DNA from: an uncultured Veillonella sp.
GTDB taxonomy: Bacteria > Bacillota > Negativicutes > Veillonellales > Veillonellaceae
Assembly: GCF_905209685.1 (NCBI RefSeq)
Contig: NZ_CAJLUB010000029.1
Span: forward strand, 1 to 16,258
Length of the DNA: 16,258 nt
Reading direction: 5' to 3'
Each line of letters begins with the position of its first letter. Position 1 is the stretch's first letter. Below are positions 7,315 to 14,639 of this stretch, one piece after another. The notes below the pieces were generated by a model. It saw only the letters and a program-made list of their open reading frames with translations, did not search any database and was not told the origin of the DNA. The position numbers and the translations under genes are program-made.

Positions 7315-8622
7315 ATGAAAGAAACAGGAAAATTTGGCTTTTGGAGTATTGTACTCCTAGGCATCAATGGTATTGTAGGGACAGGTATTTTCCTACTACC
7401 AAACAAAGCATATTCTATCATTGGTTCCGCTAGTTTAGGCGTCCTATTATTTGATGCCGTTATTGCAGGCTGTATCGCCCTTTGCTTTGCTGAAGCGGCA
7501 AGCTTATTTACACGTAATGGCGGACCTTACCTATATGCAAAACATGCATTAGGTGACTTTTGGGCCTTTGAAGTAGGCGTTCTAAAATGGATTGTAACCG
7601 TTATTGCTTGGGCGGCCATGGCCGTTGGCTTTGCTACAGCATTAGGTGCCGCAGTACCGGCGTTAAGTGGTGATTTTGCAAAAGATGTTATTTCATTTAT
7701 CTTGATTGTAGGTCTTACCATTGTAAATATCTTTGGTGTTAACGTATCAAAATTCGTTAACAACTTAATCACTATTTCTAAGTTAGTTCCTCTTGCCCTA
7801 TTCATTGCAATTGGCATTTTCTTTATAAATGGAGCTAACTTTACGCCAGTCTTCCCACAAGATACTTATGTGGATGGATCATTTGCTCAAGCAGCAGTTC
7901 TTCTATTCTTTGCCTATACAGGATTTGAAGTTATTGCCATTGCTGCAGAGGATATGAAAAACCCTAAGAAGAATTTACCACGTGCTATTATCATGTGTAT
8001 GCTTCTCGTGTCCGTTCTATATATGGCAATCCTCGCCGTATCTATCGGTGTACTCGGCTCTGACTTGGCTAATACAAAAGCACCAGTTCAAGATGCTTTT
8101 AACGTAATTGTAGGTCCTATCGGTATGTACGTTGTATTAGTAGGAACACTGATTTCTATGGGTGGTATCAACTTTGCGGAGGCTTACTATGCACCTCGAG
8201 TGGCTACCTCTATGGCTGAAGACGGTATGTTACCAAGTGCTCTAGCTAAACGTAATCGTTACAATGCACCATATGTTGCAGCTATTGTTACTGCTATTGC
8301 CAGTGTATTACTTGCATGGTCTGGATCCTTTACTACACTAGCAGCCATCAGTGCAGTATCTCGTTTTACACAATACCTACCAACATGTTTGGCTGTTATT
8401 ATCTTCCGTCGTAAATGGGCAGACAAAGCTCGGTCTTACACAATTCCTGGTGGCTATTTAATCCCAGTTATTGCTATCGGCACATCCCTATGGATGCTCG
8501 CTCAAGCTCAAACCAACCAATTACTATGGGGTCTAGGCGGTTGTATCGTGATCTTGCCATTCTACTACTCCTATTGGAAAAAGAAAAAAGCTGGTCTCAT
8601 TAAAGACCATGATGAAATGTAA
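7315..8622 (+). CDS. APC-family amino-acid/polyamine permease
   Basis: Predicted inner-membrane amino-acid permease with about 12 hydrophobic segments over 435 aa. The substrate-binding loop of TM1 reads GINGIVGTGIF (residues 16-26), the hallmark APC glycine motif. FAYTGFEVIAIAAEDMKNPKKNLPRA is the typical TM6 and following loop (written here only to identify the segment around residues 198-223). The C-terminus is short and basic (YWKKKKAG). AGGAAGG precedes the ATG, 15 nt downstream of the hydrolase stop, so the two form a probable operon. Substrate is not readable from sequence; the partner enzyme suggests a glutamyl compound, glutamate, GABA or a polyamine. The gene ends directly at the repeat block starting at 8623. 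Confidence 0.9.
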   Translation: MKETGKFGFWSIVLLGINGIVGTGIFLLPNKAYSIIGSASLGVLLFDAVIAGCIALCFAEAASLFTRNGGPYLYAKHALGDFWAFEVGVLKWIVTVIAWAAMAVGFATALGAAVPALSGDFAKDVISFILIVGLTIVNIFGVNVSKFVNNLITISKLVPLALFIAIGIFFINGANFTPVFPQDTYVDGSFAQAAVLLFFAYTGFEVIAIAAEDMKNPKKNLPRAIIMCMLLVSVLYMAILAVSIGVLGSDLANTKAPVQDAFNVIVGPIGMYVVLVGTLISMGGINFAEAYYAPRVATSMAEDGMLPSALAKRNRYNAPYVAAIVTAIASVLLAWSGSFTTLAAISAVSRFTQYLPTCLAVIIFRRKWADKARSYTIPGGYLIPVIAIGTSLWMLAQAQTNQLLWGLGGCIVILPFYYSYWKKKKAGLIKDHDEM

Positions 8623-8724
8623 ATACTACCAGTTAAAAATAATTTCAGGCATCTCATATATACCCTTTTTGAGATACTACCAGTTAAAAATAATTATTTC
8701 TAATTAAATTTAAAACTACCAGTT
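8623..8724 (+). repeat. Three forward copies of the ACTACCAGTT repeat
   Basis: ACTACCAGTT occurs at 8625-8634, 8676-8685 and 8715-8724. The first two share a longer 22-bp match beginning ATACTACCAGTT and running on through AAAAATAATT. They are the reverse complement of the repeat core found five times further right. The second copy with flanks (8671-8689) is exactly complementary to 19 nt in each of the four right-hand units. Confidence 0.9.
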
Positions 8725-8800
8725 GTCATGTTGTTTTGTAAACCGATTTTCAATAACAGGAGATCGATCTACTACAACGTGAAATTAACTGGTAGTTTTT
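8712..8800. repeat. Long imperfect hairpin between convergent genes
   Basis: AAAACTACCAGTT (8712-8724) pairs with AACTGGTAGTTTT (from 8787), and inside it CATGTTGT pairs with ACAACGTG (one G-U). The right arm runs into a T-run (8795-8800), so on the plus strand it could act as a terminator for the permease operon, though the loop is long. The inverted ends also resemble a small non-autonomous mobile element. Confidence 0.5.
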
Positions 8801-9052
8801 TGCATTTCTAGACTAAATATAATACTTTTAACTGGTAGTATCTCATTAATCATATATAGTTAGACTAAACATAATTCTTTTAACTGGTAGTATCTCATTA
8901 ACCATATGTAGTTAGACTAAACATAATTCTTTTAACTGGTAGTATCTCATTAATCATATGTAGTTAGACTAAACATAATACTTTTAACTGGTAGTATCTC
9001 GCTAACCATATATATTTAGACTAAGTATAGTACATTTTACTGATAGAGTTAA
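8787..9052 (+). repeat. 52-bp tandem repeat array
   Basis: The core AACTGGTAGT recurs at 8787, 8830, 8882, 8934 and 8986, with a decayed copy near 9038. Four full 52-bp units (8830-9037) differ at a few positions; the fourth is the most diverged, and the first copy (8787-8829) is shortened to 43 bp. Each unit also holds TTAGACTAA. The whole unit, not just the core, is conserved, so this is a tandem repeat rather than repeats with unique spacers. It ends at the stop codon of the minus-strand gene at 9053. Confidence 0.93.
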
Positions 9053-9892
9053 TTAAAATAAATCTTCTTCAAGAGTTGTTGTTTTGCTTAGTTCTTCTTC
9101 AATATAGCCAACTTCATCAGTGGCTTCATCTTCGTCACGTGTGTCAATATAGATACTAATAAGCGCTAGTCCGCCTTCTTCATTGAGGGTTGCAATGGCA
9201 CTCATAGGACCATAGGTTAAAATAAGGCCATCTTCTTCATCGCGAATGATATGAGGTACCGCATCAAAGTGTTGGTTCATGAGCTGATCAAAGTAATCTT
9301 CTACATCAAGGCCACTTTCAAGGGTGATGGATTCAGCATCGCCTTTTTGGAATACAACACGTGTGTCTTCATCGATGTACTGATAAAAATCATCCACATC
9401 GACATTCGCTGTTTCAAGCCACATGCTGAGGGCTGTAATCCAATCCTTTACCGTAGTTGGTGCAGAAATAAAAGCATACTCGCTTTCATCATCGCCAAAA
9501 TGAAGATCATCATACTCAATACTATAGTTTTCCTGACTAGATACAATGCGGTCTACGAGCCCCTCATCATTTACATCTACAAAAATCATGTACACATAGT
9601 TATCGCCGCTTTCATAAGAAACAGTCAAACCATGACGGCCTTCATGGAATAGCGCATCCTCCTCGTACACATCGGTAATATGCATCACCTTGCACGTAAC
9701 AGGCACATTATCTGCCTTAATAGACTCAGTCATAGAGGATAAAAACTCAATACTTTCATTACGATTGCGGCCAATAATACCACGCCCTGTGGACATGTAT
9801 TCGCAATCCTCGGCTAGAATATTTTCAATGCCGTGAATATCTGCGGATTCAAGAATAGATTTTATCAATAAAAGAGCTTGTATTTCAGTCAT
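9053..9892 (-). CDS. Acidic protein with two NTF2/SnoaL-like halves, function unknown
   Basis: I do not recognise a named family. The 279-aa protein has no signal peptide or membrane segment and is strikingly acidic, with Asp/Glu-rich stretches and a tail ending TTTLEEDLF. It seems to contain two similar halves, about residues 1-130 and 145-260. Each starts with helices (LLLIKSILESADIHGIENI; WITALSMWLETANVDVDDFY) followed by a strand-rich part (LTVSYESGDNYVYMIFVDVN; LILTYGPMSAIATL). That pattern suggests tandem SnoaL/NTF2-like folds, which bind small ligands or act as polyketide-cyclase-like enzymes or adaptors; this is inference only. AGGAGG sits 6 nt before the ATG on the minus strand. The gene diverges from the HAD phosphatase and converges on the repeat array. 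Confidence 0.82.
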   Translation of the reverse strand: MTEIQALLLIKSILESADIHGIENILAEDCEYMSTGRGIIGRNRNESIEFLSSMTESIKADNVPVTCKVMHITDVYEEDALFHEGRHGLTVSYESGDNYVYMIFVDVNDEGLVDRIVSSQENYSIEYDDLHFGDDESEYAFISAPTTVKDWITALSMWLETANVDVDDFYQYIDEDTRVVFQKGDAESITLESGLDVEDYFDQLMNQHFDAVPHIIRDEEDGLILTYGPMSAIATLNEEGGLALISIYIDTRDEDEATDEVGYIEEELSKTTTLEEDLF

Positions 9893-9930
9893 ACTACGCC
9901 TCCTATACGCTGTAATAATTACTGCTACTA

Positions 9931-9953
9931 TTGTAACACAATTATAGTAACAA
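9931..9953 (-). promoter_or_regulatory. Candidate promoter/operator of the acidic-protein gene
   Basis: A minus-strand TATAAT (9946-9941) is flanked by an inverted repeat, TTGTAAC (9931-9937) and GTAACAA (9947-9953), matching at 6 of 7 positions. No convincing -35 is present. An operator overlapping the -10 box would fit a repressor. Confidence 0.35.
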
Positions 9954-9967
9954 ATACGGCTATTCTC

Positions 9968-9995
9968 TTGATTTTCTCCATATTTATCATATACT
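9968..9995 (+). promoter_or_regulatory. Promoter of the HAD phosphatase gene
   Basis: TTGATT (9968-9973), 16 bp, TATACT (9990-9995). The start would be near 10002, about 28 nt before the ATG. Confidence 0.55.
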
Positions 9996-10029
9996 TATAA
10001 AGTATATAGATTTCGTATTGGAGGTCCCC

Positions 10030-10689
10030 ATGAAATATACAACCATCGTTTTTGATTGCGACGGCACATTGCTCGATACGGCTACAGATTTAGCAAATGC
10101 TGTAAATCATGTACTACGTACACATAACTTCCCTGAAAAGTCTCTAGCAGAGGTTAAGGCAGCACTTGGTAATGCAGTAACGTACTTGATGCGTCAATGC
10201 TTGCCTAGTACAGTATCAGATCATGAATTAGAACCATATATTGAGGAGTTCAAAATCTACTATGGAGAACATCTAAAAGATACTACAGCACCATATCCTG
10301 GCATCTTAGATATGCTAGATGCATTGCGTGAAAAAGGCTATAAATTAGCCATTGTATCTAATAAAATTCAAGAAGGTGTTACACCTTTAAATAAAGAATA
10401 TTTTGGCGATCGCTTACCTGTTGCTATTGGTGAAAGACCAGGATTACAACGTAAACCAGCACCAGACATGGTACTCCAAGCCTTAAAAGAACTAGATTCT
10501 ACACCAGAAGAATCTATTTATGTAGGTGACTCTGAAGTTGACGTAGCTACTGCGAAAAACTCTGGTCTACTCTGTATCGGTGTTACCTGGGGATTTAGAG
10601 AAGAATCTCTCCACCAAGAATTAGGCGTAACACATATTGCCCGTAAAGCAGAAGATATTTTAAGTATTGTAGCAAACTTAAATAAATAA
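10030..10689 (+). CDS. HAD-family phosphatase, phosphoglycolate phosphatase-like
   Basis: Predicted cytoplasmic Mg-dependent phosphatase of HAD subfamily IA with an alpha-helical cap. The open frame can be extended to a TTG at 10018, but that codon is part of the Shine-Dalgarno TTGGAGG (10018-10024). The ATG at 10030, 5 nt after it, is the better start and gives 219 aa, normal for Gph-type enzymes. Motif I is DCDGTLLDT with nucleophile Asp9 and acid/base Asp11. Motif II is the Ser of VSNK, motif III the Lys of RKPAPD, and motif IV GDSEVD. All catalytic positions are present. Substrate within this subfamily (phosphoglycolate, pyrophosphate, sugar phosphates) cannot be assigned. It is monocistronic, with its own promoter and terminator. 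Confidence 0.9.
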   Translation: MKYTTIVFDCDGTLLDTATDLANAVNHVLRTHNFPEKSLAEVKAALGNAVTYLMRQCLPSTVSDHELEPYIEEFKIYYGEHLKDTTAPYPGILDMLDALREKGYKLAIVSNKIQEGVTPLNKEYFGDRLPVAIGERPGLQRKPAPDMVLQALKELDSTPEESIYVGDSEVDVATAKNSGLLCIGVTWGFREESLHQELGVTHIARKAEDILSIVANLNK

Positions 10690-10750
10690 CATCCTAAATT
10701 ATAATCATTAATCTATAACAAATTCATATAAAATAAACGATTTGCACCTT

Positions 10751-10810
10751 AAAACCGCTCAAAAATGGGAATTAAAATATTAGATTTCTCATTTTTCGCG
10801 GTTTTTCTTT
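10751..10810 (+). terminator. Intrinsic terminator after the HAD gene
   Basis: AAAACCGC (10751-10758) pairs with GCGGTTTT (10798-10805), and AAAAATG (10761-10767) pairs with CATTTTT (10790-10796), with a small bulge between. A T-rich tail follows. Confidence 0.8.
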
Positions 10811-10877
10811 TATTCTTTCTAATCTATTTCAATTTTCACATTATATTTTTTACGCATAAATACTATCCTTAATCTAT

Positions 10878-10915
10878 TGCCTTAAAAATGTGATATATAT
10901 TACATTTATGAGGCA
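10878..10915. promoter_or_regulatory. 38-bp dyad with CRP/FNR-like core
   Basis: The core TGTGATATATATTACA (10889-10904 region) matches the CRP-type pattern TGTGA-N6-TCACA with one mismatch, inside AAATGT...ACATTT. TGCCT (10878-10882) and AGGCA (10911-10915) extend the symmetry about the same centre, 10896.5. It lies about 150 bp upstream of the extended -10 of the YkvI-like gene. A regulator-binding site is the simplest reading; the same symmetry would also fold as an RNA hairpin. The remaining gap (10690-11043) otherwise holds only the terminator and a weak TTCAAT/ATTGAA inverted repeat (10942-10962). Confidence 0.5.
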
Positions 10916-11043
10916 GTACTTTCACATGTACACGCCGTCAATTCAATAGTTAGTGTATTGAACTTAAGGCCTATAAATAGCTCCATTCTTAGCTAATCTT
11001 ATAGAGATTGGCAGTAAGATTTCCATCAATTGAATCATTAGTA

Positions 11044-11052
11044 TGATATAAT
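11044..11052 (+). promoter_or_regulatory. Extended -10 promoter of the YkvI/ThrE operon
   Basis: TGATATAAT is a perfect extended -10. The start would be near 11059, about 39 nt before the ATG at 11098. No good -35 is present at 16-18 bp. Confidence 0.6.
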
Positions 11053-11097
11053 ATTATTTTGTATACTAAGTTATGTATTTGAAAGGAGGAAAATATA

Positions 11098-12501
11098 ATG
11101 CAACAATCATGGAAAATTGCATTTGCCTACATAGGTGTTATTGTAGGTGCAGGACTCTCGAGTGGACAAGATCTTCTACAATATTTTATAAGTTTTGGCC
11201 AAATAGGTCTTATTGGTGTTCTATTACTAGGTCTATTAAATGCCGCATTTGGTAAAATCATGCTTTCTTTGGGGAGCTACTATCGTGCAGACAATCATGA
11301 AGAAGTTTTTACACAGATTTCCCATCCTATTATTACAAGAATACTTGATTTTGTACTAATCGCTGGTAGTTTTATTATGGGCTTCGTTATGATAGCCGGT
11401 GCAGGATCAAACTTAGAACAACAATTTGGACTTCCTTTTTGGGTTGGCGGATTAATTTGCTCACTTTTAATCATAACCGTATCATTTATGGACTTTGATA
11501 AAATTACCAGTGTTCTAGGTGTTTTTACACCTATTATGATTGTAATGATATTCATCATTACAGGCTACTCTTTTATTGGTAAAAGTCATGATTGGACTAC
11601 ATTAGAGGCTATAGCCCACACAATCAAACCAGCCACAAGCAATGTATGGTTTTCTGTCATTAATTATTATTCTCTATGTGCTATGACAGCTGTTTCTATG
11701 GCCTTTATTTTAGGTGGTTCTGTTGTTCGTATTGGTATTGCTGAAAAAGGTGGCACTCGTGGTGGCCTATTAGTCGGATTAGTTGTTTTTATAGCTGCTA
11801 TCTCTATTTTTGCAAATCTAGATACAGTAAAAGATGCAGATTTGCCGATTCTTGCTATTGCCAATCAAATTCATCCTTGGCTAGCATATATATATGCAAT
11901 CACAGTCTTTTCACTTATTTTTAATACAGCATTCTCTCTTTTTTATTCTATTGCTAGACGTTTTGCCAACGGCAGCACAAAAAGAATGAGAATTGTTATT
12001 ATTTCTGTAGTAATCATAGGATATATATGTAGTTTCTTTGGTTTTAAAGATTTGATTAGTATCCTCTACCCAATTCTCGGTTATATGGGACTATTACTCC
12101 TAATTATTCTTATTTATGGCTGGCTCCGTGATCGTAAAGATATCATTATGGAAAAACTCTTCCGAAGAAAGATGCTCCATTTATCATTAAAAAAACATAG
12201 TCCTCACAAAAATCTTTCAGAAAAAGAACGCGAACTATTCCATACATTAGGTGATATTAGTCAAGCAGATACAAAATCTCTTAAAGAAGATATTCATAAT
12301 GAAGCAAAAGAAATACTTTCAAATACGGAAACAGTTCAAGAGCTAAAAGACTATGTAGAAGAGCATCTCTCAATAGACGAAGAAGTTATACATCAAAATA
12401 TCAATATTCTACAAGAACAACAGGAAGAATCAAAATCAACTGAATCTTCTAAAGGTAGACCTATCAAAAAGTCCAATATAAATAACAATGAAGTAAAATG
12501 A
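11098..12501 (+). CDS. YkvI-like membrane protein with cytosolic C-terminal tail
   Basis: Member of the YkvI group of uncharacterised membrane proteins, distantly related to LeuT/APC-fold transporters. The opening WKIAFAYIGVIVGAGLSSGQ (residues 5-24) matches the usual GAGxxSGxE/Q signature of TM1. About ten hydrophobic segments run to residue about 342. After that comes an unusual polar tail of roughly 120 residues, basic at first (MEKLFRRKMLHLSLKKH) and then charged and helical, with likely coiled-coil stretches. AGGAGG (11084-11089) sits 8 nt before the ATG. The last 4 nt overlap the ThrE-like gene as ATGA, so the two are translationally linked. A role in amino-acid transport is plausible from fold and partner; no substrate can be named. 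Confidence 0.87.
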   Translation: MQQSWKIAFAYIGVIVGAGLSSGQDLLQYFISFGQIGLIGVLLLGLLNAAFGKIMLSLGSYYRADNHEEVFTQISHPIITRILDFVLIAGSFIMGFVMIAGAGSNLEQQFGLPFWVGGLICSLLIITVSFMDFDKITSVLGVFTPIMIVMIFIITGYSFIGKSHDWTTLEAIAHTIKPATSNVWFSVINYYSLCAMTAVSMAFILGGSVVRIGIAEKGGTRGGLLVGLVVFIAAISIFANLDTVKDADLPILAIANQIHPWLAYIYAITVFSLIFNTAFSLFYSIARRFANGSTKRMRIVIISVVIIGYICSFFGFKDLISILYPILGYMGLLLLIILIYGWLRDRKDIIMEKLFRRKMLHLSLKKHSPHKNLSEKERELFHTLGDISQADTKSLKEDIHNEAKEILSNTETVQELKDYVEEHLSIDEEVIHQNINILQEQQEESKSTESSKGRPIKKSNINNNEVK

Positions 12502-13748
12502 ATAACGAGGAAATAATGACAGGTGTGGAATTAGAAATTATACTAAAAGCTGGGAAAATACTACTTAGCAGTGGCGCCGAAATCAGTCGTACAGAGGATA
12601 CTATGAACTACATAGCACGAGCTATGAATTTTAAAGATTTAGAAGCCTACGTATCCAATAGAGGTATTTTTGCAACTGCTAAGAAAGCTGATGGAACTGA
12701 AATTACTCGTATTTGTAACGTTCCTGAAGTCGATATTAACCTCAGTAAAATTGAATCTGTTAATGCTCTCTCCCGACGTATCACACAAAAAAATATTACT
12801 ATTGAGGAGATTGAAAGTGAACTTAATCAAATTGATACCATGTCAGACTATTCTTTTTTTTGGAGATTAGTAGCTTATACGTTAGGAGCTTCGGGCTTTA
12901 GCTATGCAATTGGTAGTTCAATAACAGACTCTATAATTGCAGGTATTATAGGCTTAATATTAGGCGTCTATATGTGTACCATCAAACGCATACTTAGCTC
13001 TGATGTATTGATTACCATTTTAGGTAGTATTCTAATAGCCTTATTGGGTAATCTCTTTATCCACTTTGAATTAGGCTCCAACCTATCAGTTATATTACTA
13101 GGAGCCATGATTGACATTGTTCCCGGAGTTCCTTTCGTCAATGCTATTAGAGAGTATAGCCAGAATAACTATAATACAGGAATAACCCTTATGATGGGCG
13201 CGTTACTTACCTGTATTTCAATGGCTGTAGGGGTCGCAGTAGTACAATCACTACTCTTCAACACACAAATGATTCCTCTTTATACCTCTAATTTAGATAC
13301 TAATTCCTTAACCTCTATGTTTATGCGTAGTATAATGGCTGGTATTGGTACGACAGCATTTGCAATCTTATTCCGTGTAGCTAAACAACATTTTATCGAT
13401 TGTACAATATTAGGATTCATCTCATGGTTCTTGTTCTTAACATTATCTTCACTACAGTCTAATGTTATGCTCTCCATATTCATCAGTGGTTTTATCATCG
13501 CCATAGCATCAAGAATATTGGCTGTTAAACGGAAATGCCCTGCTATAGTTTTCCTAATGACTAGCTTATTCCCTTTACTACCAGGGCTCAGCTTTTATCG
13601 ATCCATTTATTATATGCTAATGGGACAAGAAACTATTGCCATTAGCTTCGCAAAAGAATCCTTTTTGATAGCTTTTACAATTGCTATATCTATCGTAATT
13701 GTAAAACATATAAAACCACCACGAATCAAAAAACACACTTATAAGTAA
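12498..13748 (+). CDS. ThrE-family threonine/serine exporter
   Basis: Predicted inner-membrane exporter of the ThrE family, which in characterised members releases threonine and serine driven by the proton gradient. The 416-aa protein carries both family domains in one chain. The N-terminal ThrE part (about 7-250) has the soluble GAEISRTEDTM segment and IDIVPGVPFVNAIREY. The C-terminal ThrE_2 part (about 275-405) has KCPAIVFLMTSLFPLLPGLS. About ten membrane spans are visible. The ATG at 12498 overlaps the YkvI-like stop (ATGA) but has no Shine-Dalgarno; an ATG at 12516 has GAGG 5 nt upstream and would still keep the conserved N-terminus, so either may be the true start. It is the last gene of its operon and is followed by a terminator. 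Confidence 0.9.
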   Translation: MNNEEIMTGVELEIILKAGKILLSSGAEISRTEDTMNYIARAMNFKDLEAYVSNRGIFATAKKADGTEITRICNVPEVDINLSKIESVNALSRRITQKNITIEEIESELNQIDTMSDYSFFWRLVAYTLGASGFSYAIGSSITDSIIAGIIGLILGVYMCTIKRILSSDVLITILGSILIALLGNLFIHFELGSNLSVILLGAMIDIVPGVPFVNAIREYSQNNYNTGITLMMGALLTCISMAVGVAVVQSLLFNTQMIPLYTSNLDTNSLTSMFMRSIMAGIGTTAFAILFRVAKQHFIDCTILGFISWFLFLTLSSLQSNVMLSIFISGFIIAIASRILAVKRKCPAIVFLMTSLFPLLPGLSFYRSIYYMLMGQETIAISFAKESFLIAFTIAISIVIVKHIKPPRIKKHTYK

Positions 13749-13788
13749 TATAACCTTATAACAAATTCATGTAAATTACTTGCCCGAC

Positions 13789-13841
13789 AAAAGAGGTTCC
13801 TATAAGTCACTACTGTGACCATTAGGAACCTCTTTTATTTA
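13789..13841 (+). terminator. Terminator of the YkvI/ThrE operon (hairpin family copy A)
   Basis: Stem 13789-13802 with 13823-13836 (AAGAGGTTCCTA / TAGGAACCTCTT), a 3x3 internal loop, then GTCAC/GTGAC closed by TACT. A T-rich tail follows. It sits between convergent genes and shares most of its sequence with the hairpin at 16201. Confidence 0.85.
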
Positions 13842-13869
13842 TAACTATATTGTGCTAATTAGATATCAC

Positions 13870-14466
13870 TTATTTATAACTGAACTGCGCATCCATAATC
13901 ATTTGGCGCAACTGCTCAATGCGAATACCTTCAGGTAGCTTGTCTCTATAAAACTGCAAATTATAATAGTAACGAGTATCTTCATAATCAGTAACTAATA
14001 CCATATCCGTCCTATTATGTAATGGCCAGCCATACATAAATTCGGCTAGCAAACTACGCACGCCATCATTATTGACCTCTATTACATCATGCTTAACAGG
14101 CAATACCATCTTAACTGTAGGTTCAGGAACCGTTCTATCTTCAATAATCTTCTTAACCTCTTTATCTAAGGATGCACTACTTTTATCAATAGATCTAGCC
14201 TTTACATGCATAAATACTCCATCAGAGGTTCTAAACGCCCTACCATCAATGTCCTTTGTTTCACCCTGTGTTTCGATAGCATTCTTTAATACTCGGAATT
14301 GATACGGTCCATAAAACTTTGTATCTGTAATAGCATCTAATGCCGCATCATATTGACCATTATGTACATTCGTAACATGCATAACAGGATTTATATCGCT
14401 AGCTTGTGAAAGCATTGGTACGGCTAAACACAATCCTAGACTAAGTAGTGTAATATAACGTTTCAT
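13870..14466 (-). CDS. Small secreted protein of unknown function (paralogue of 3748-5133)
   Basis: No family recognised. The frame opens at 14481, but the ATG at 14466 gives a clean signal peptide, MKRYITLLSLGLCLAVPMLS, with cleavage after SQA, and has a G-rich GGGGGA stretch 7 nt upstream; the start at 14481 has no ribosome binding site. The precursor is 198 aa and the mature form about 175 aa, with no other membrane span. Residues 53-62, GPYQFRVLKN, match GPYTFRVLKN of the large secreted protein at 3748-5133. The C-terminal RYYYNLQFYRDK...RIEQLRQMI also resembles that protein's end. It probably acts outside the cytoplasmic membrane. A minus-strand leader with a terminator lies upstream (14551-14641). 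Confidence 0.85.
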   Translation of the reverse strand: MKRYITLLSLGLCLAVPMLSQASDINPVMHVTNVHNGQYDAALDAITDTKFYGPYQFRVLKNAIETQGETKDIDGRAFRTSDGVFMHVKARSIDKSSASLDKEVKKIIEDRTVPEPTVKMVLPVKHDVIEVNNDGVRSLLAEFMYGWPLHNRTDMVLVTDYEDTRYYYNLQFYRDKLPEGIRIEQLRQMIMDAQFSYK

Positions 14467-14550
14467 ACACACATCCCCCATTGAACACTAATATTAACTG
14501 TATTGTAACATAATAAAAAGATATTCATGAAAATGATGATTGAAGACATG

Positions 14551-14578
14551 AAAAAAGGCCCGACTGTGAAGTCAGACC
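14551..14578 (-). terminator. Minus-strand terminator in the leader of the small secreted-protein gene
   Basis: On the minus strand GGTCTGACT pairs with AGTCGGGCC (9 bp, two G-U) around a TCAC loop, followed by six Ts (plus-strand A-run 14551-14556). It lies 85 bp upstream of the start codon at 14466 and about 70-90 nt downstream of a candidate promoter, so it would act as an attenuator or end a small RNA. Confidence 0.65.
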
Positions 14579-14639
14579 GTTTCTTCAATATTAAAACTTA
14601 GAAGCGAAGTCTGGCGACCAAACCATTTATGCCTCACTT

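Noticed and set aside
8623..9052. CRISPR array
   Set aside because: The whole 52-bp unit is conserved, there are no unique spacers, copies occur in both orientations, and no cas gene is near.
9251..9652. Plus-strand ORF of 133 aa within the acidic-protein gene
   Set aside because: It lies opposite the gene with the good AGGAGG site and shows no family features or promoter; a shadow frame.
10018..10029. TTG start for the HAD phosphatase
   Set aside because: The TTG is part of the Shine-Dalgarno for the ATG at 10030, where the conserved N-terminus begins.
11073..11255. Short ORF overlapping the start of the YkvI-like gene
   Set aside because: Its start lies upstream of the strong Shine-Dalgarno of the main frame and the product has no recognisable features.
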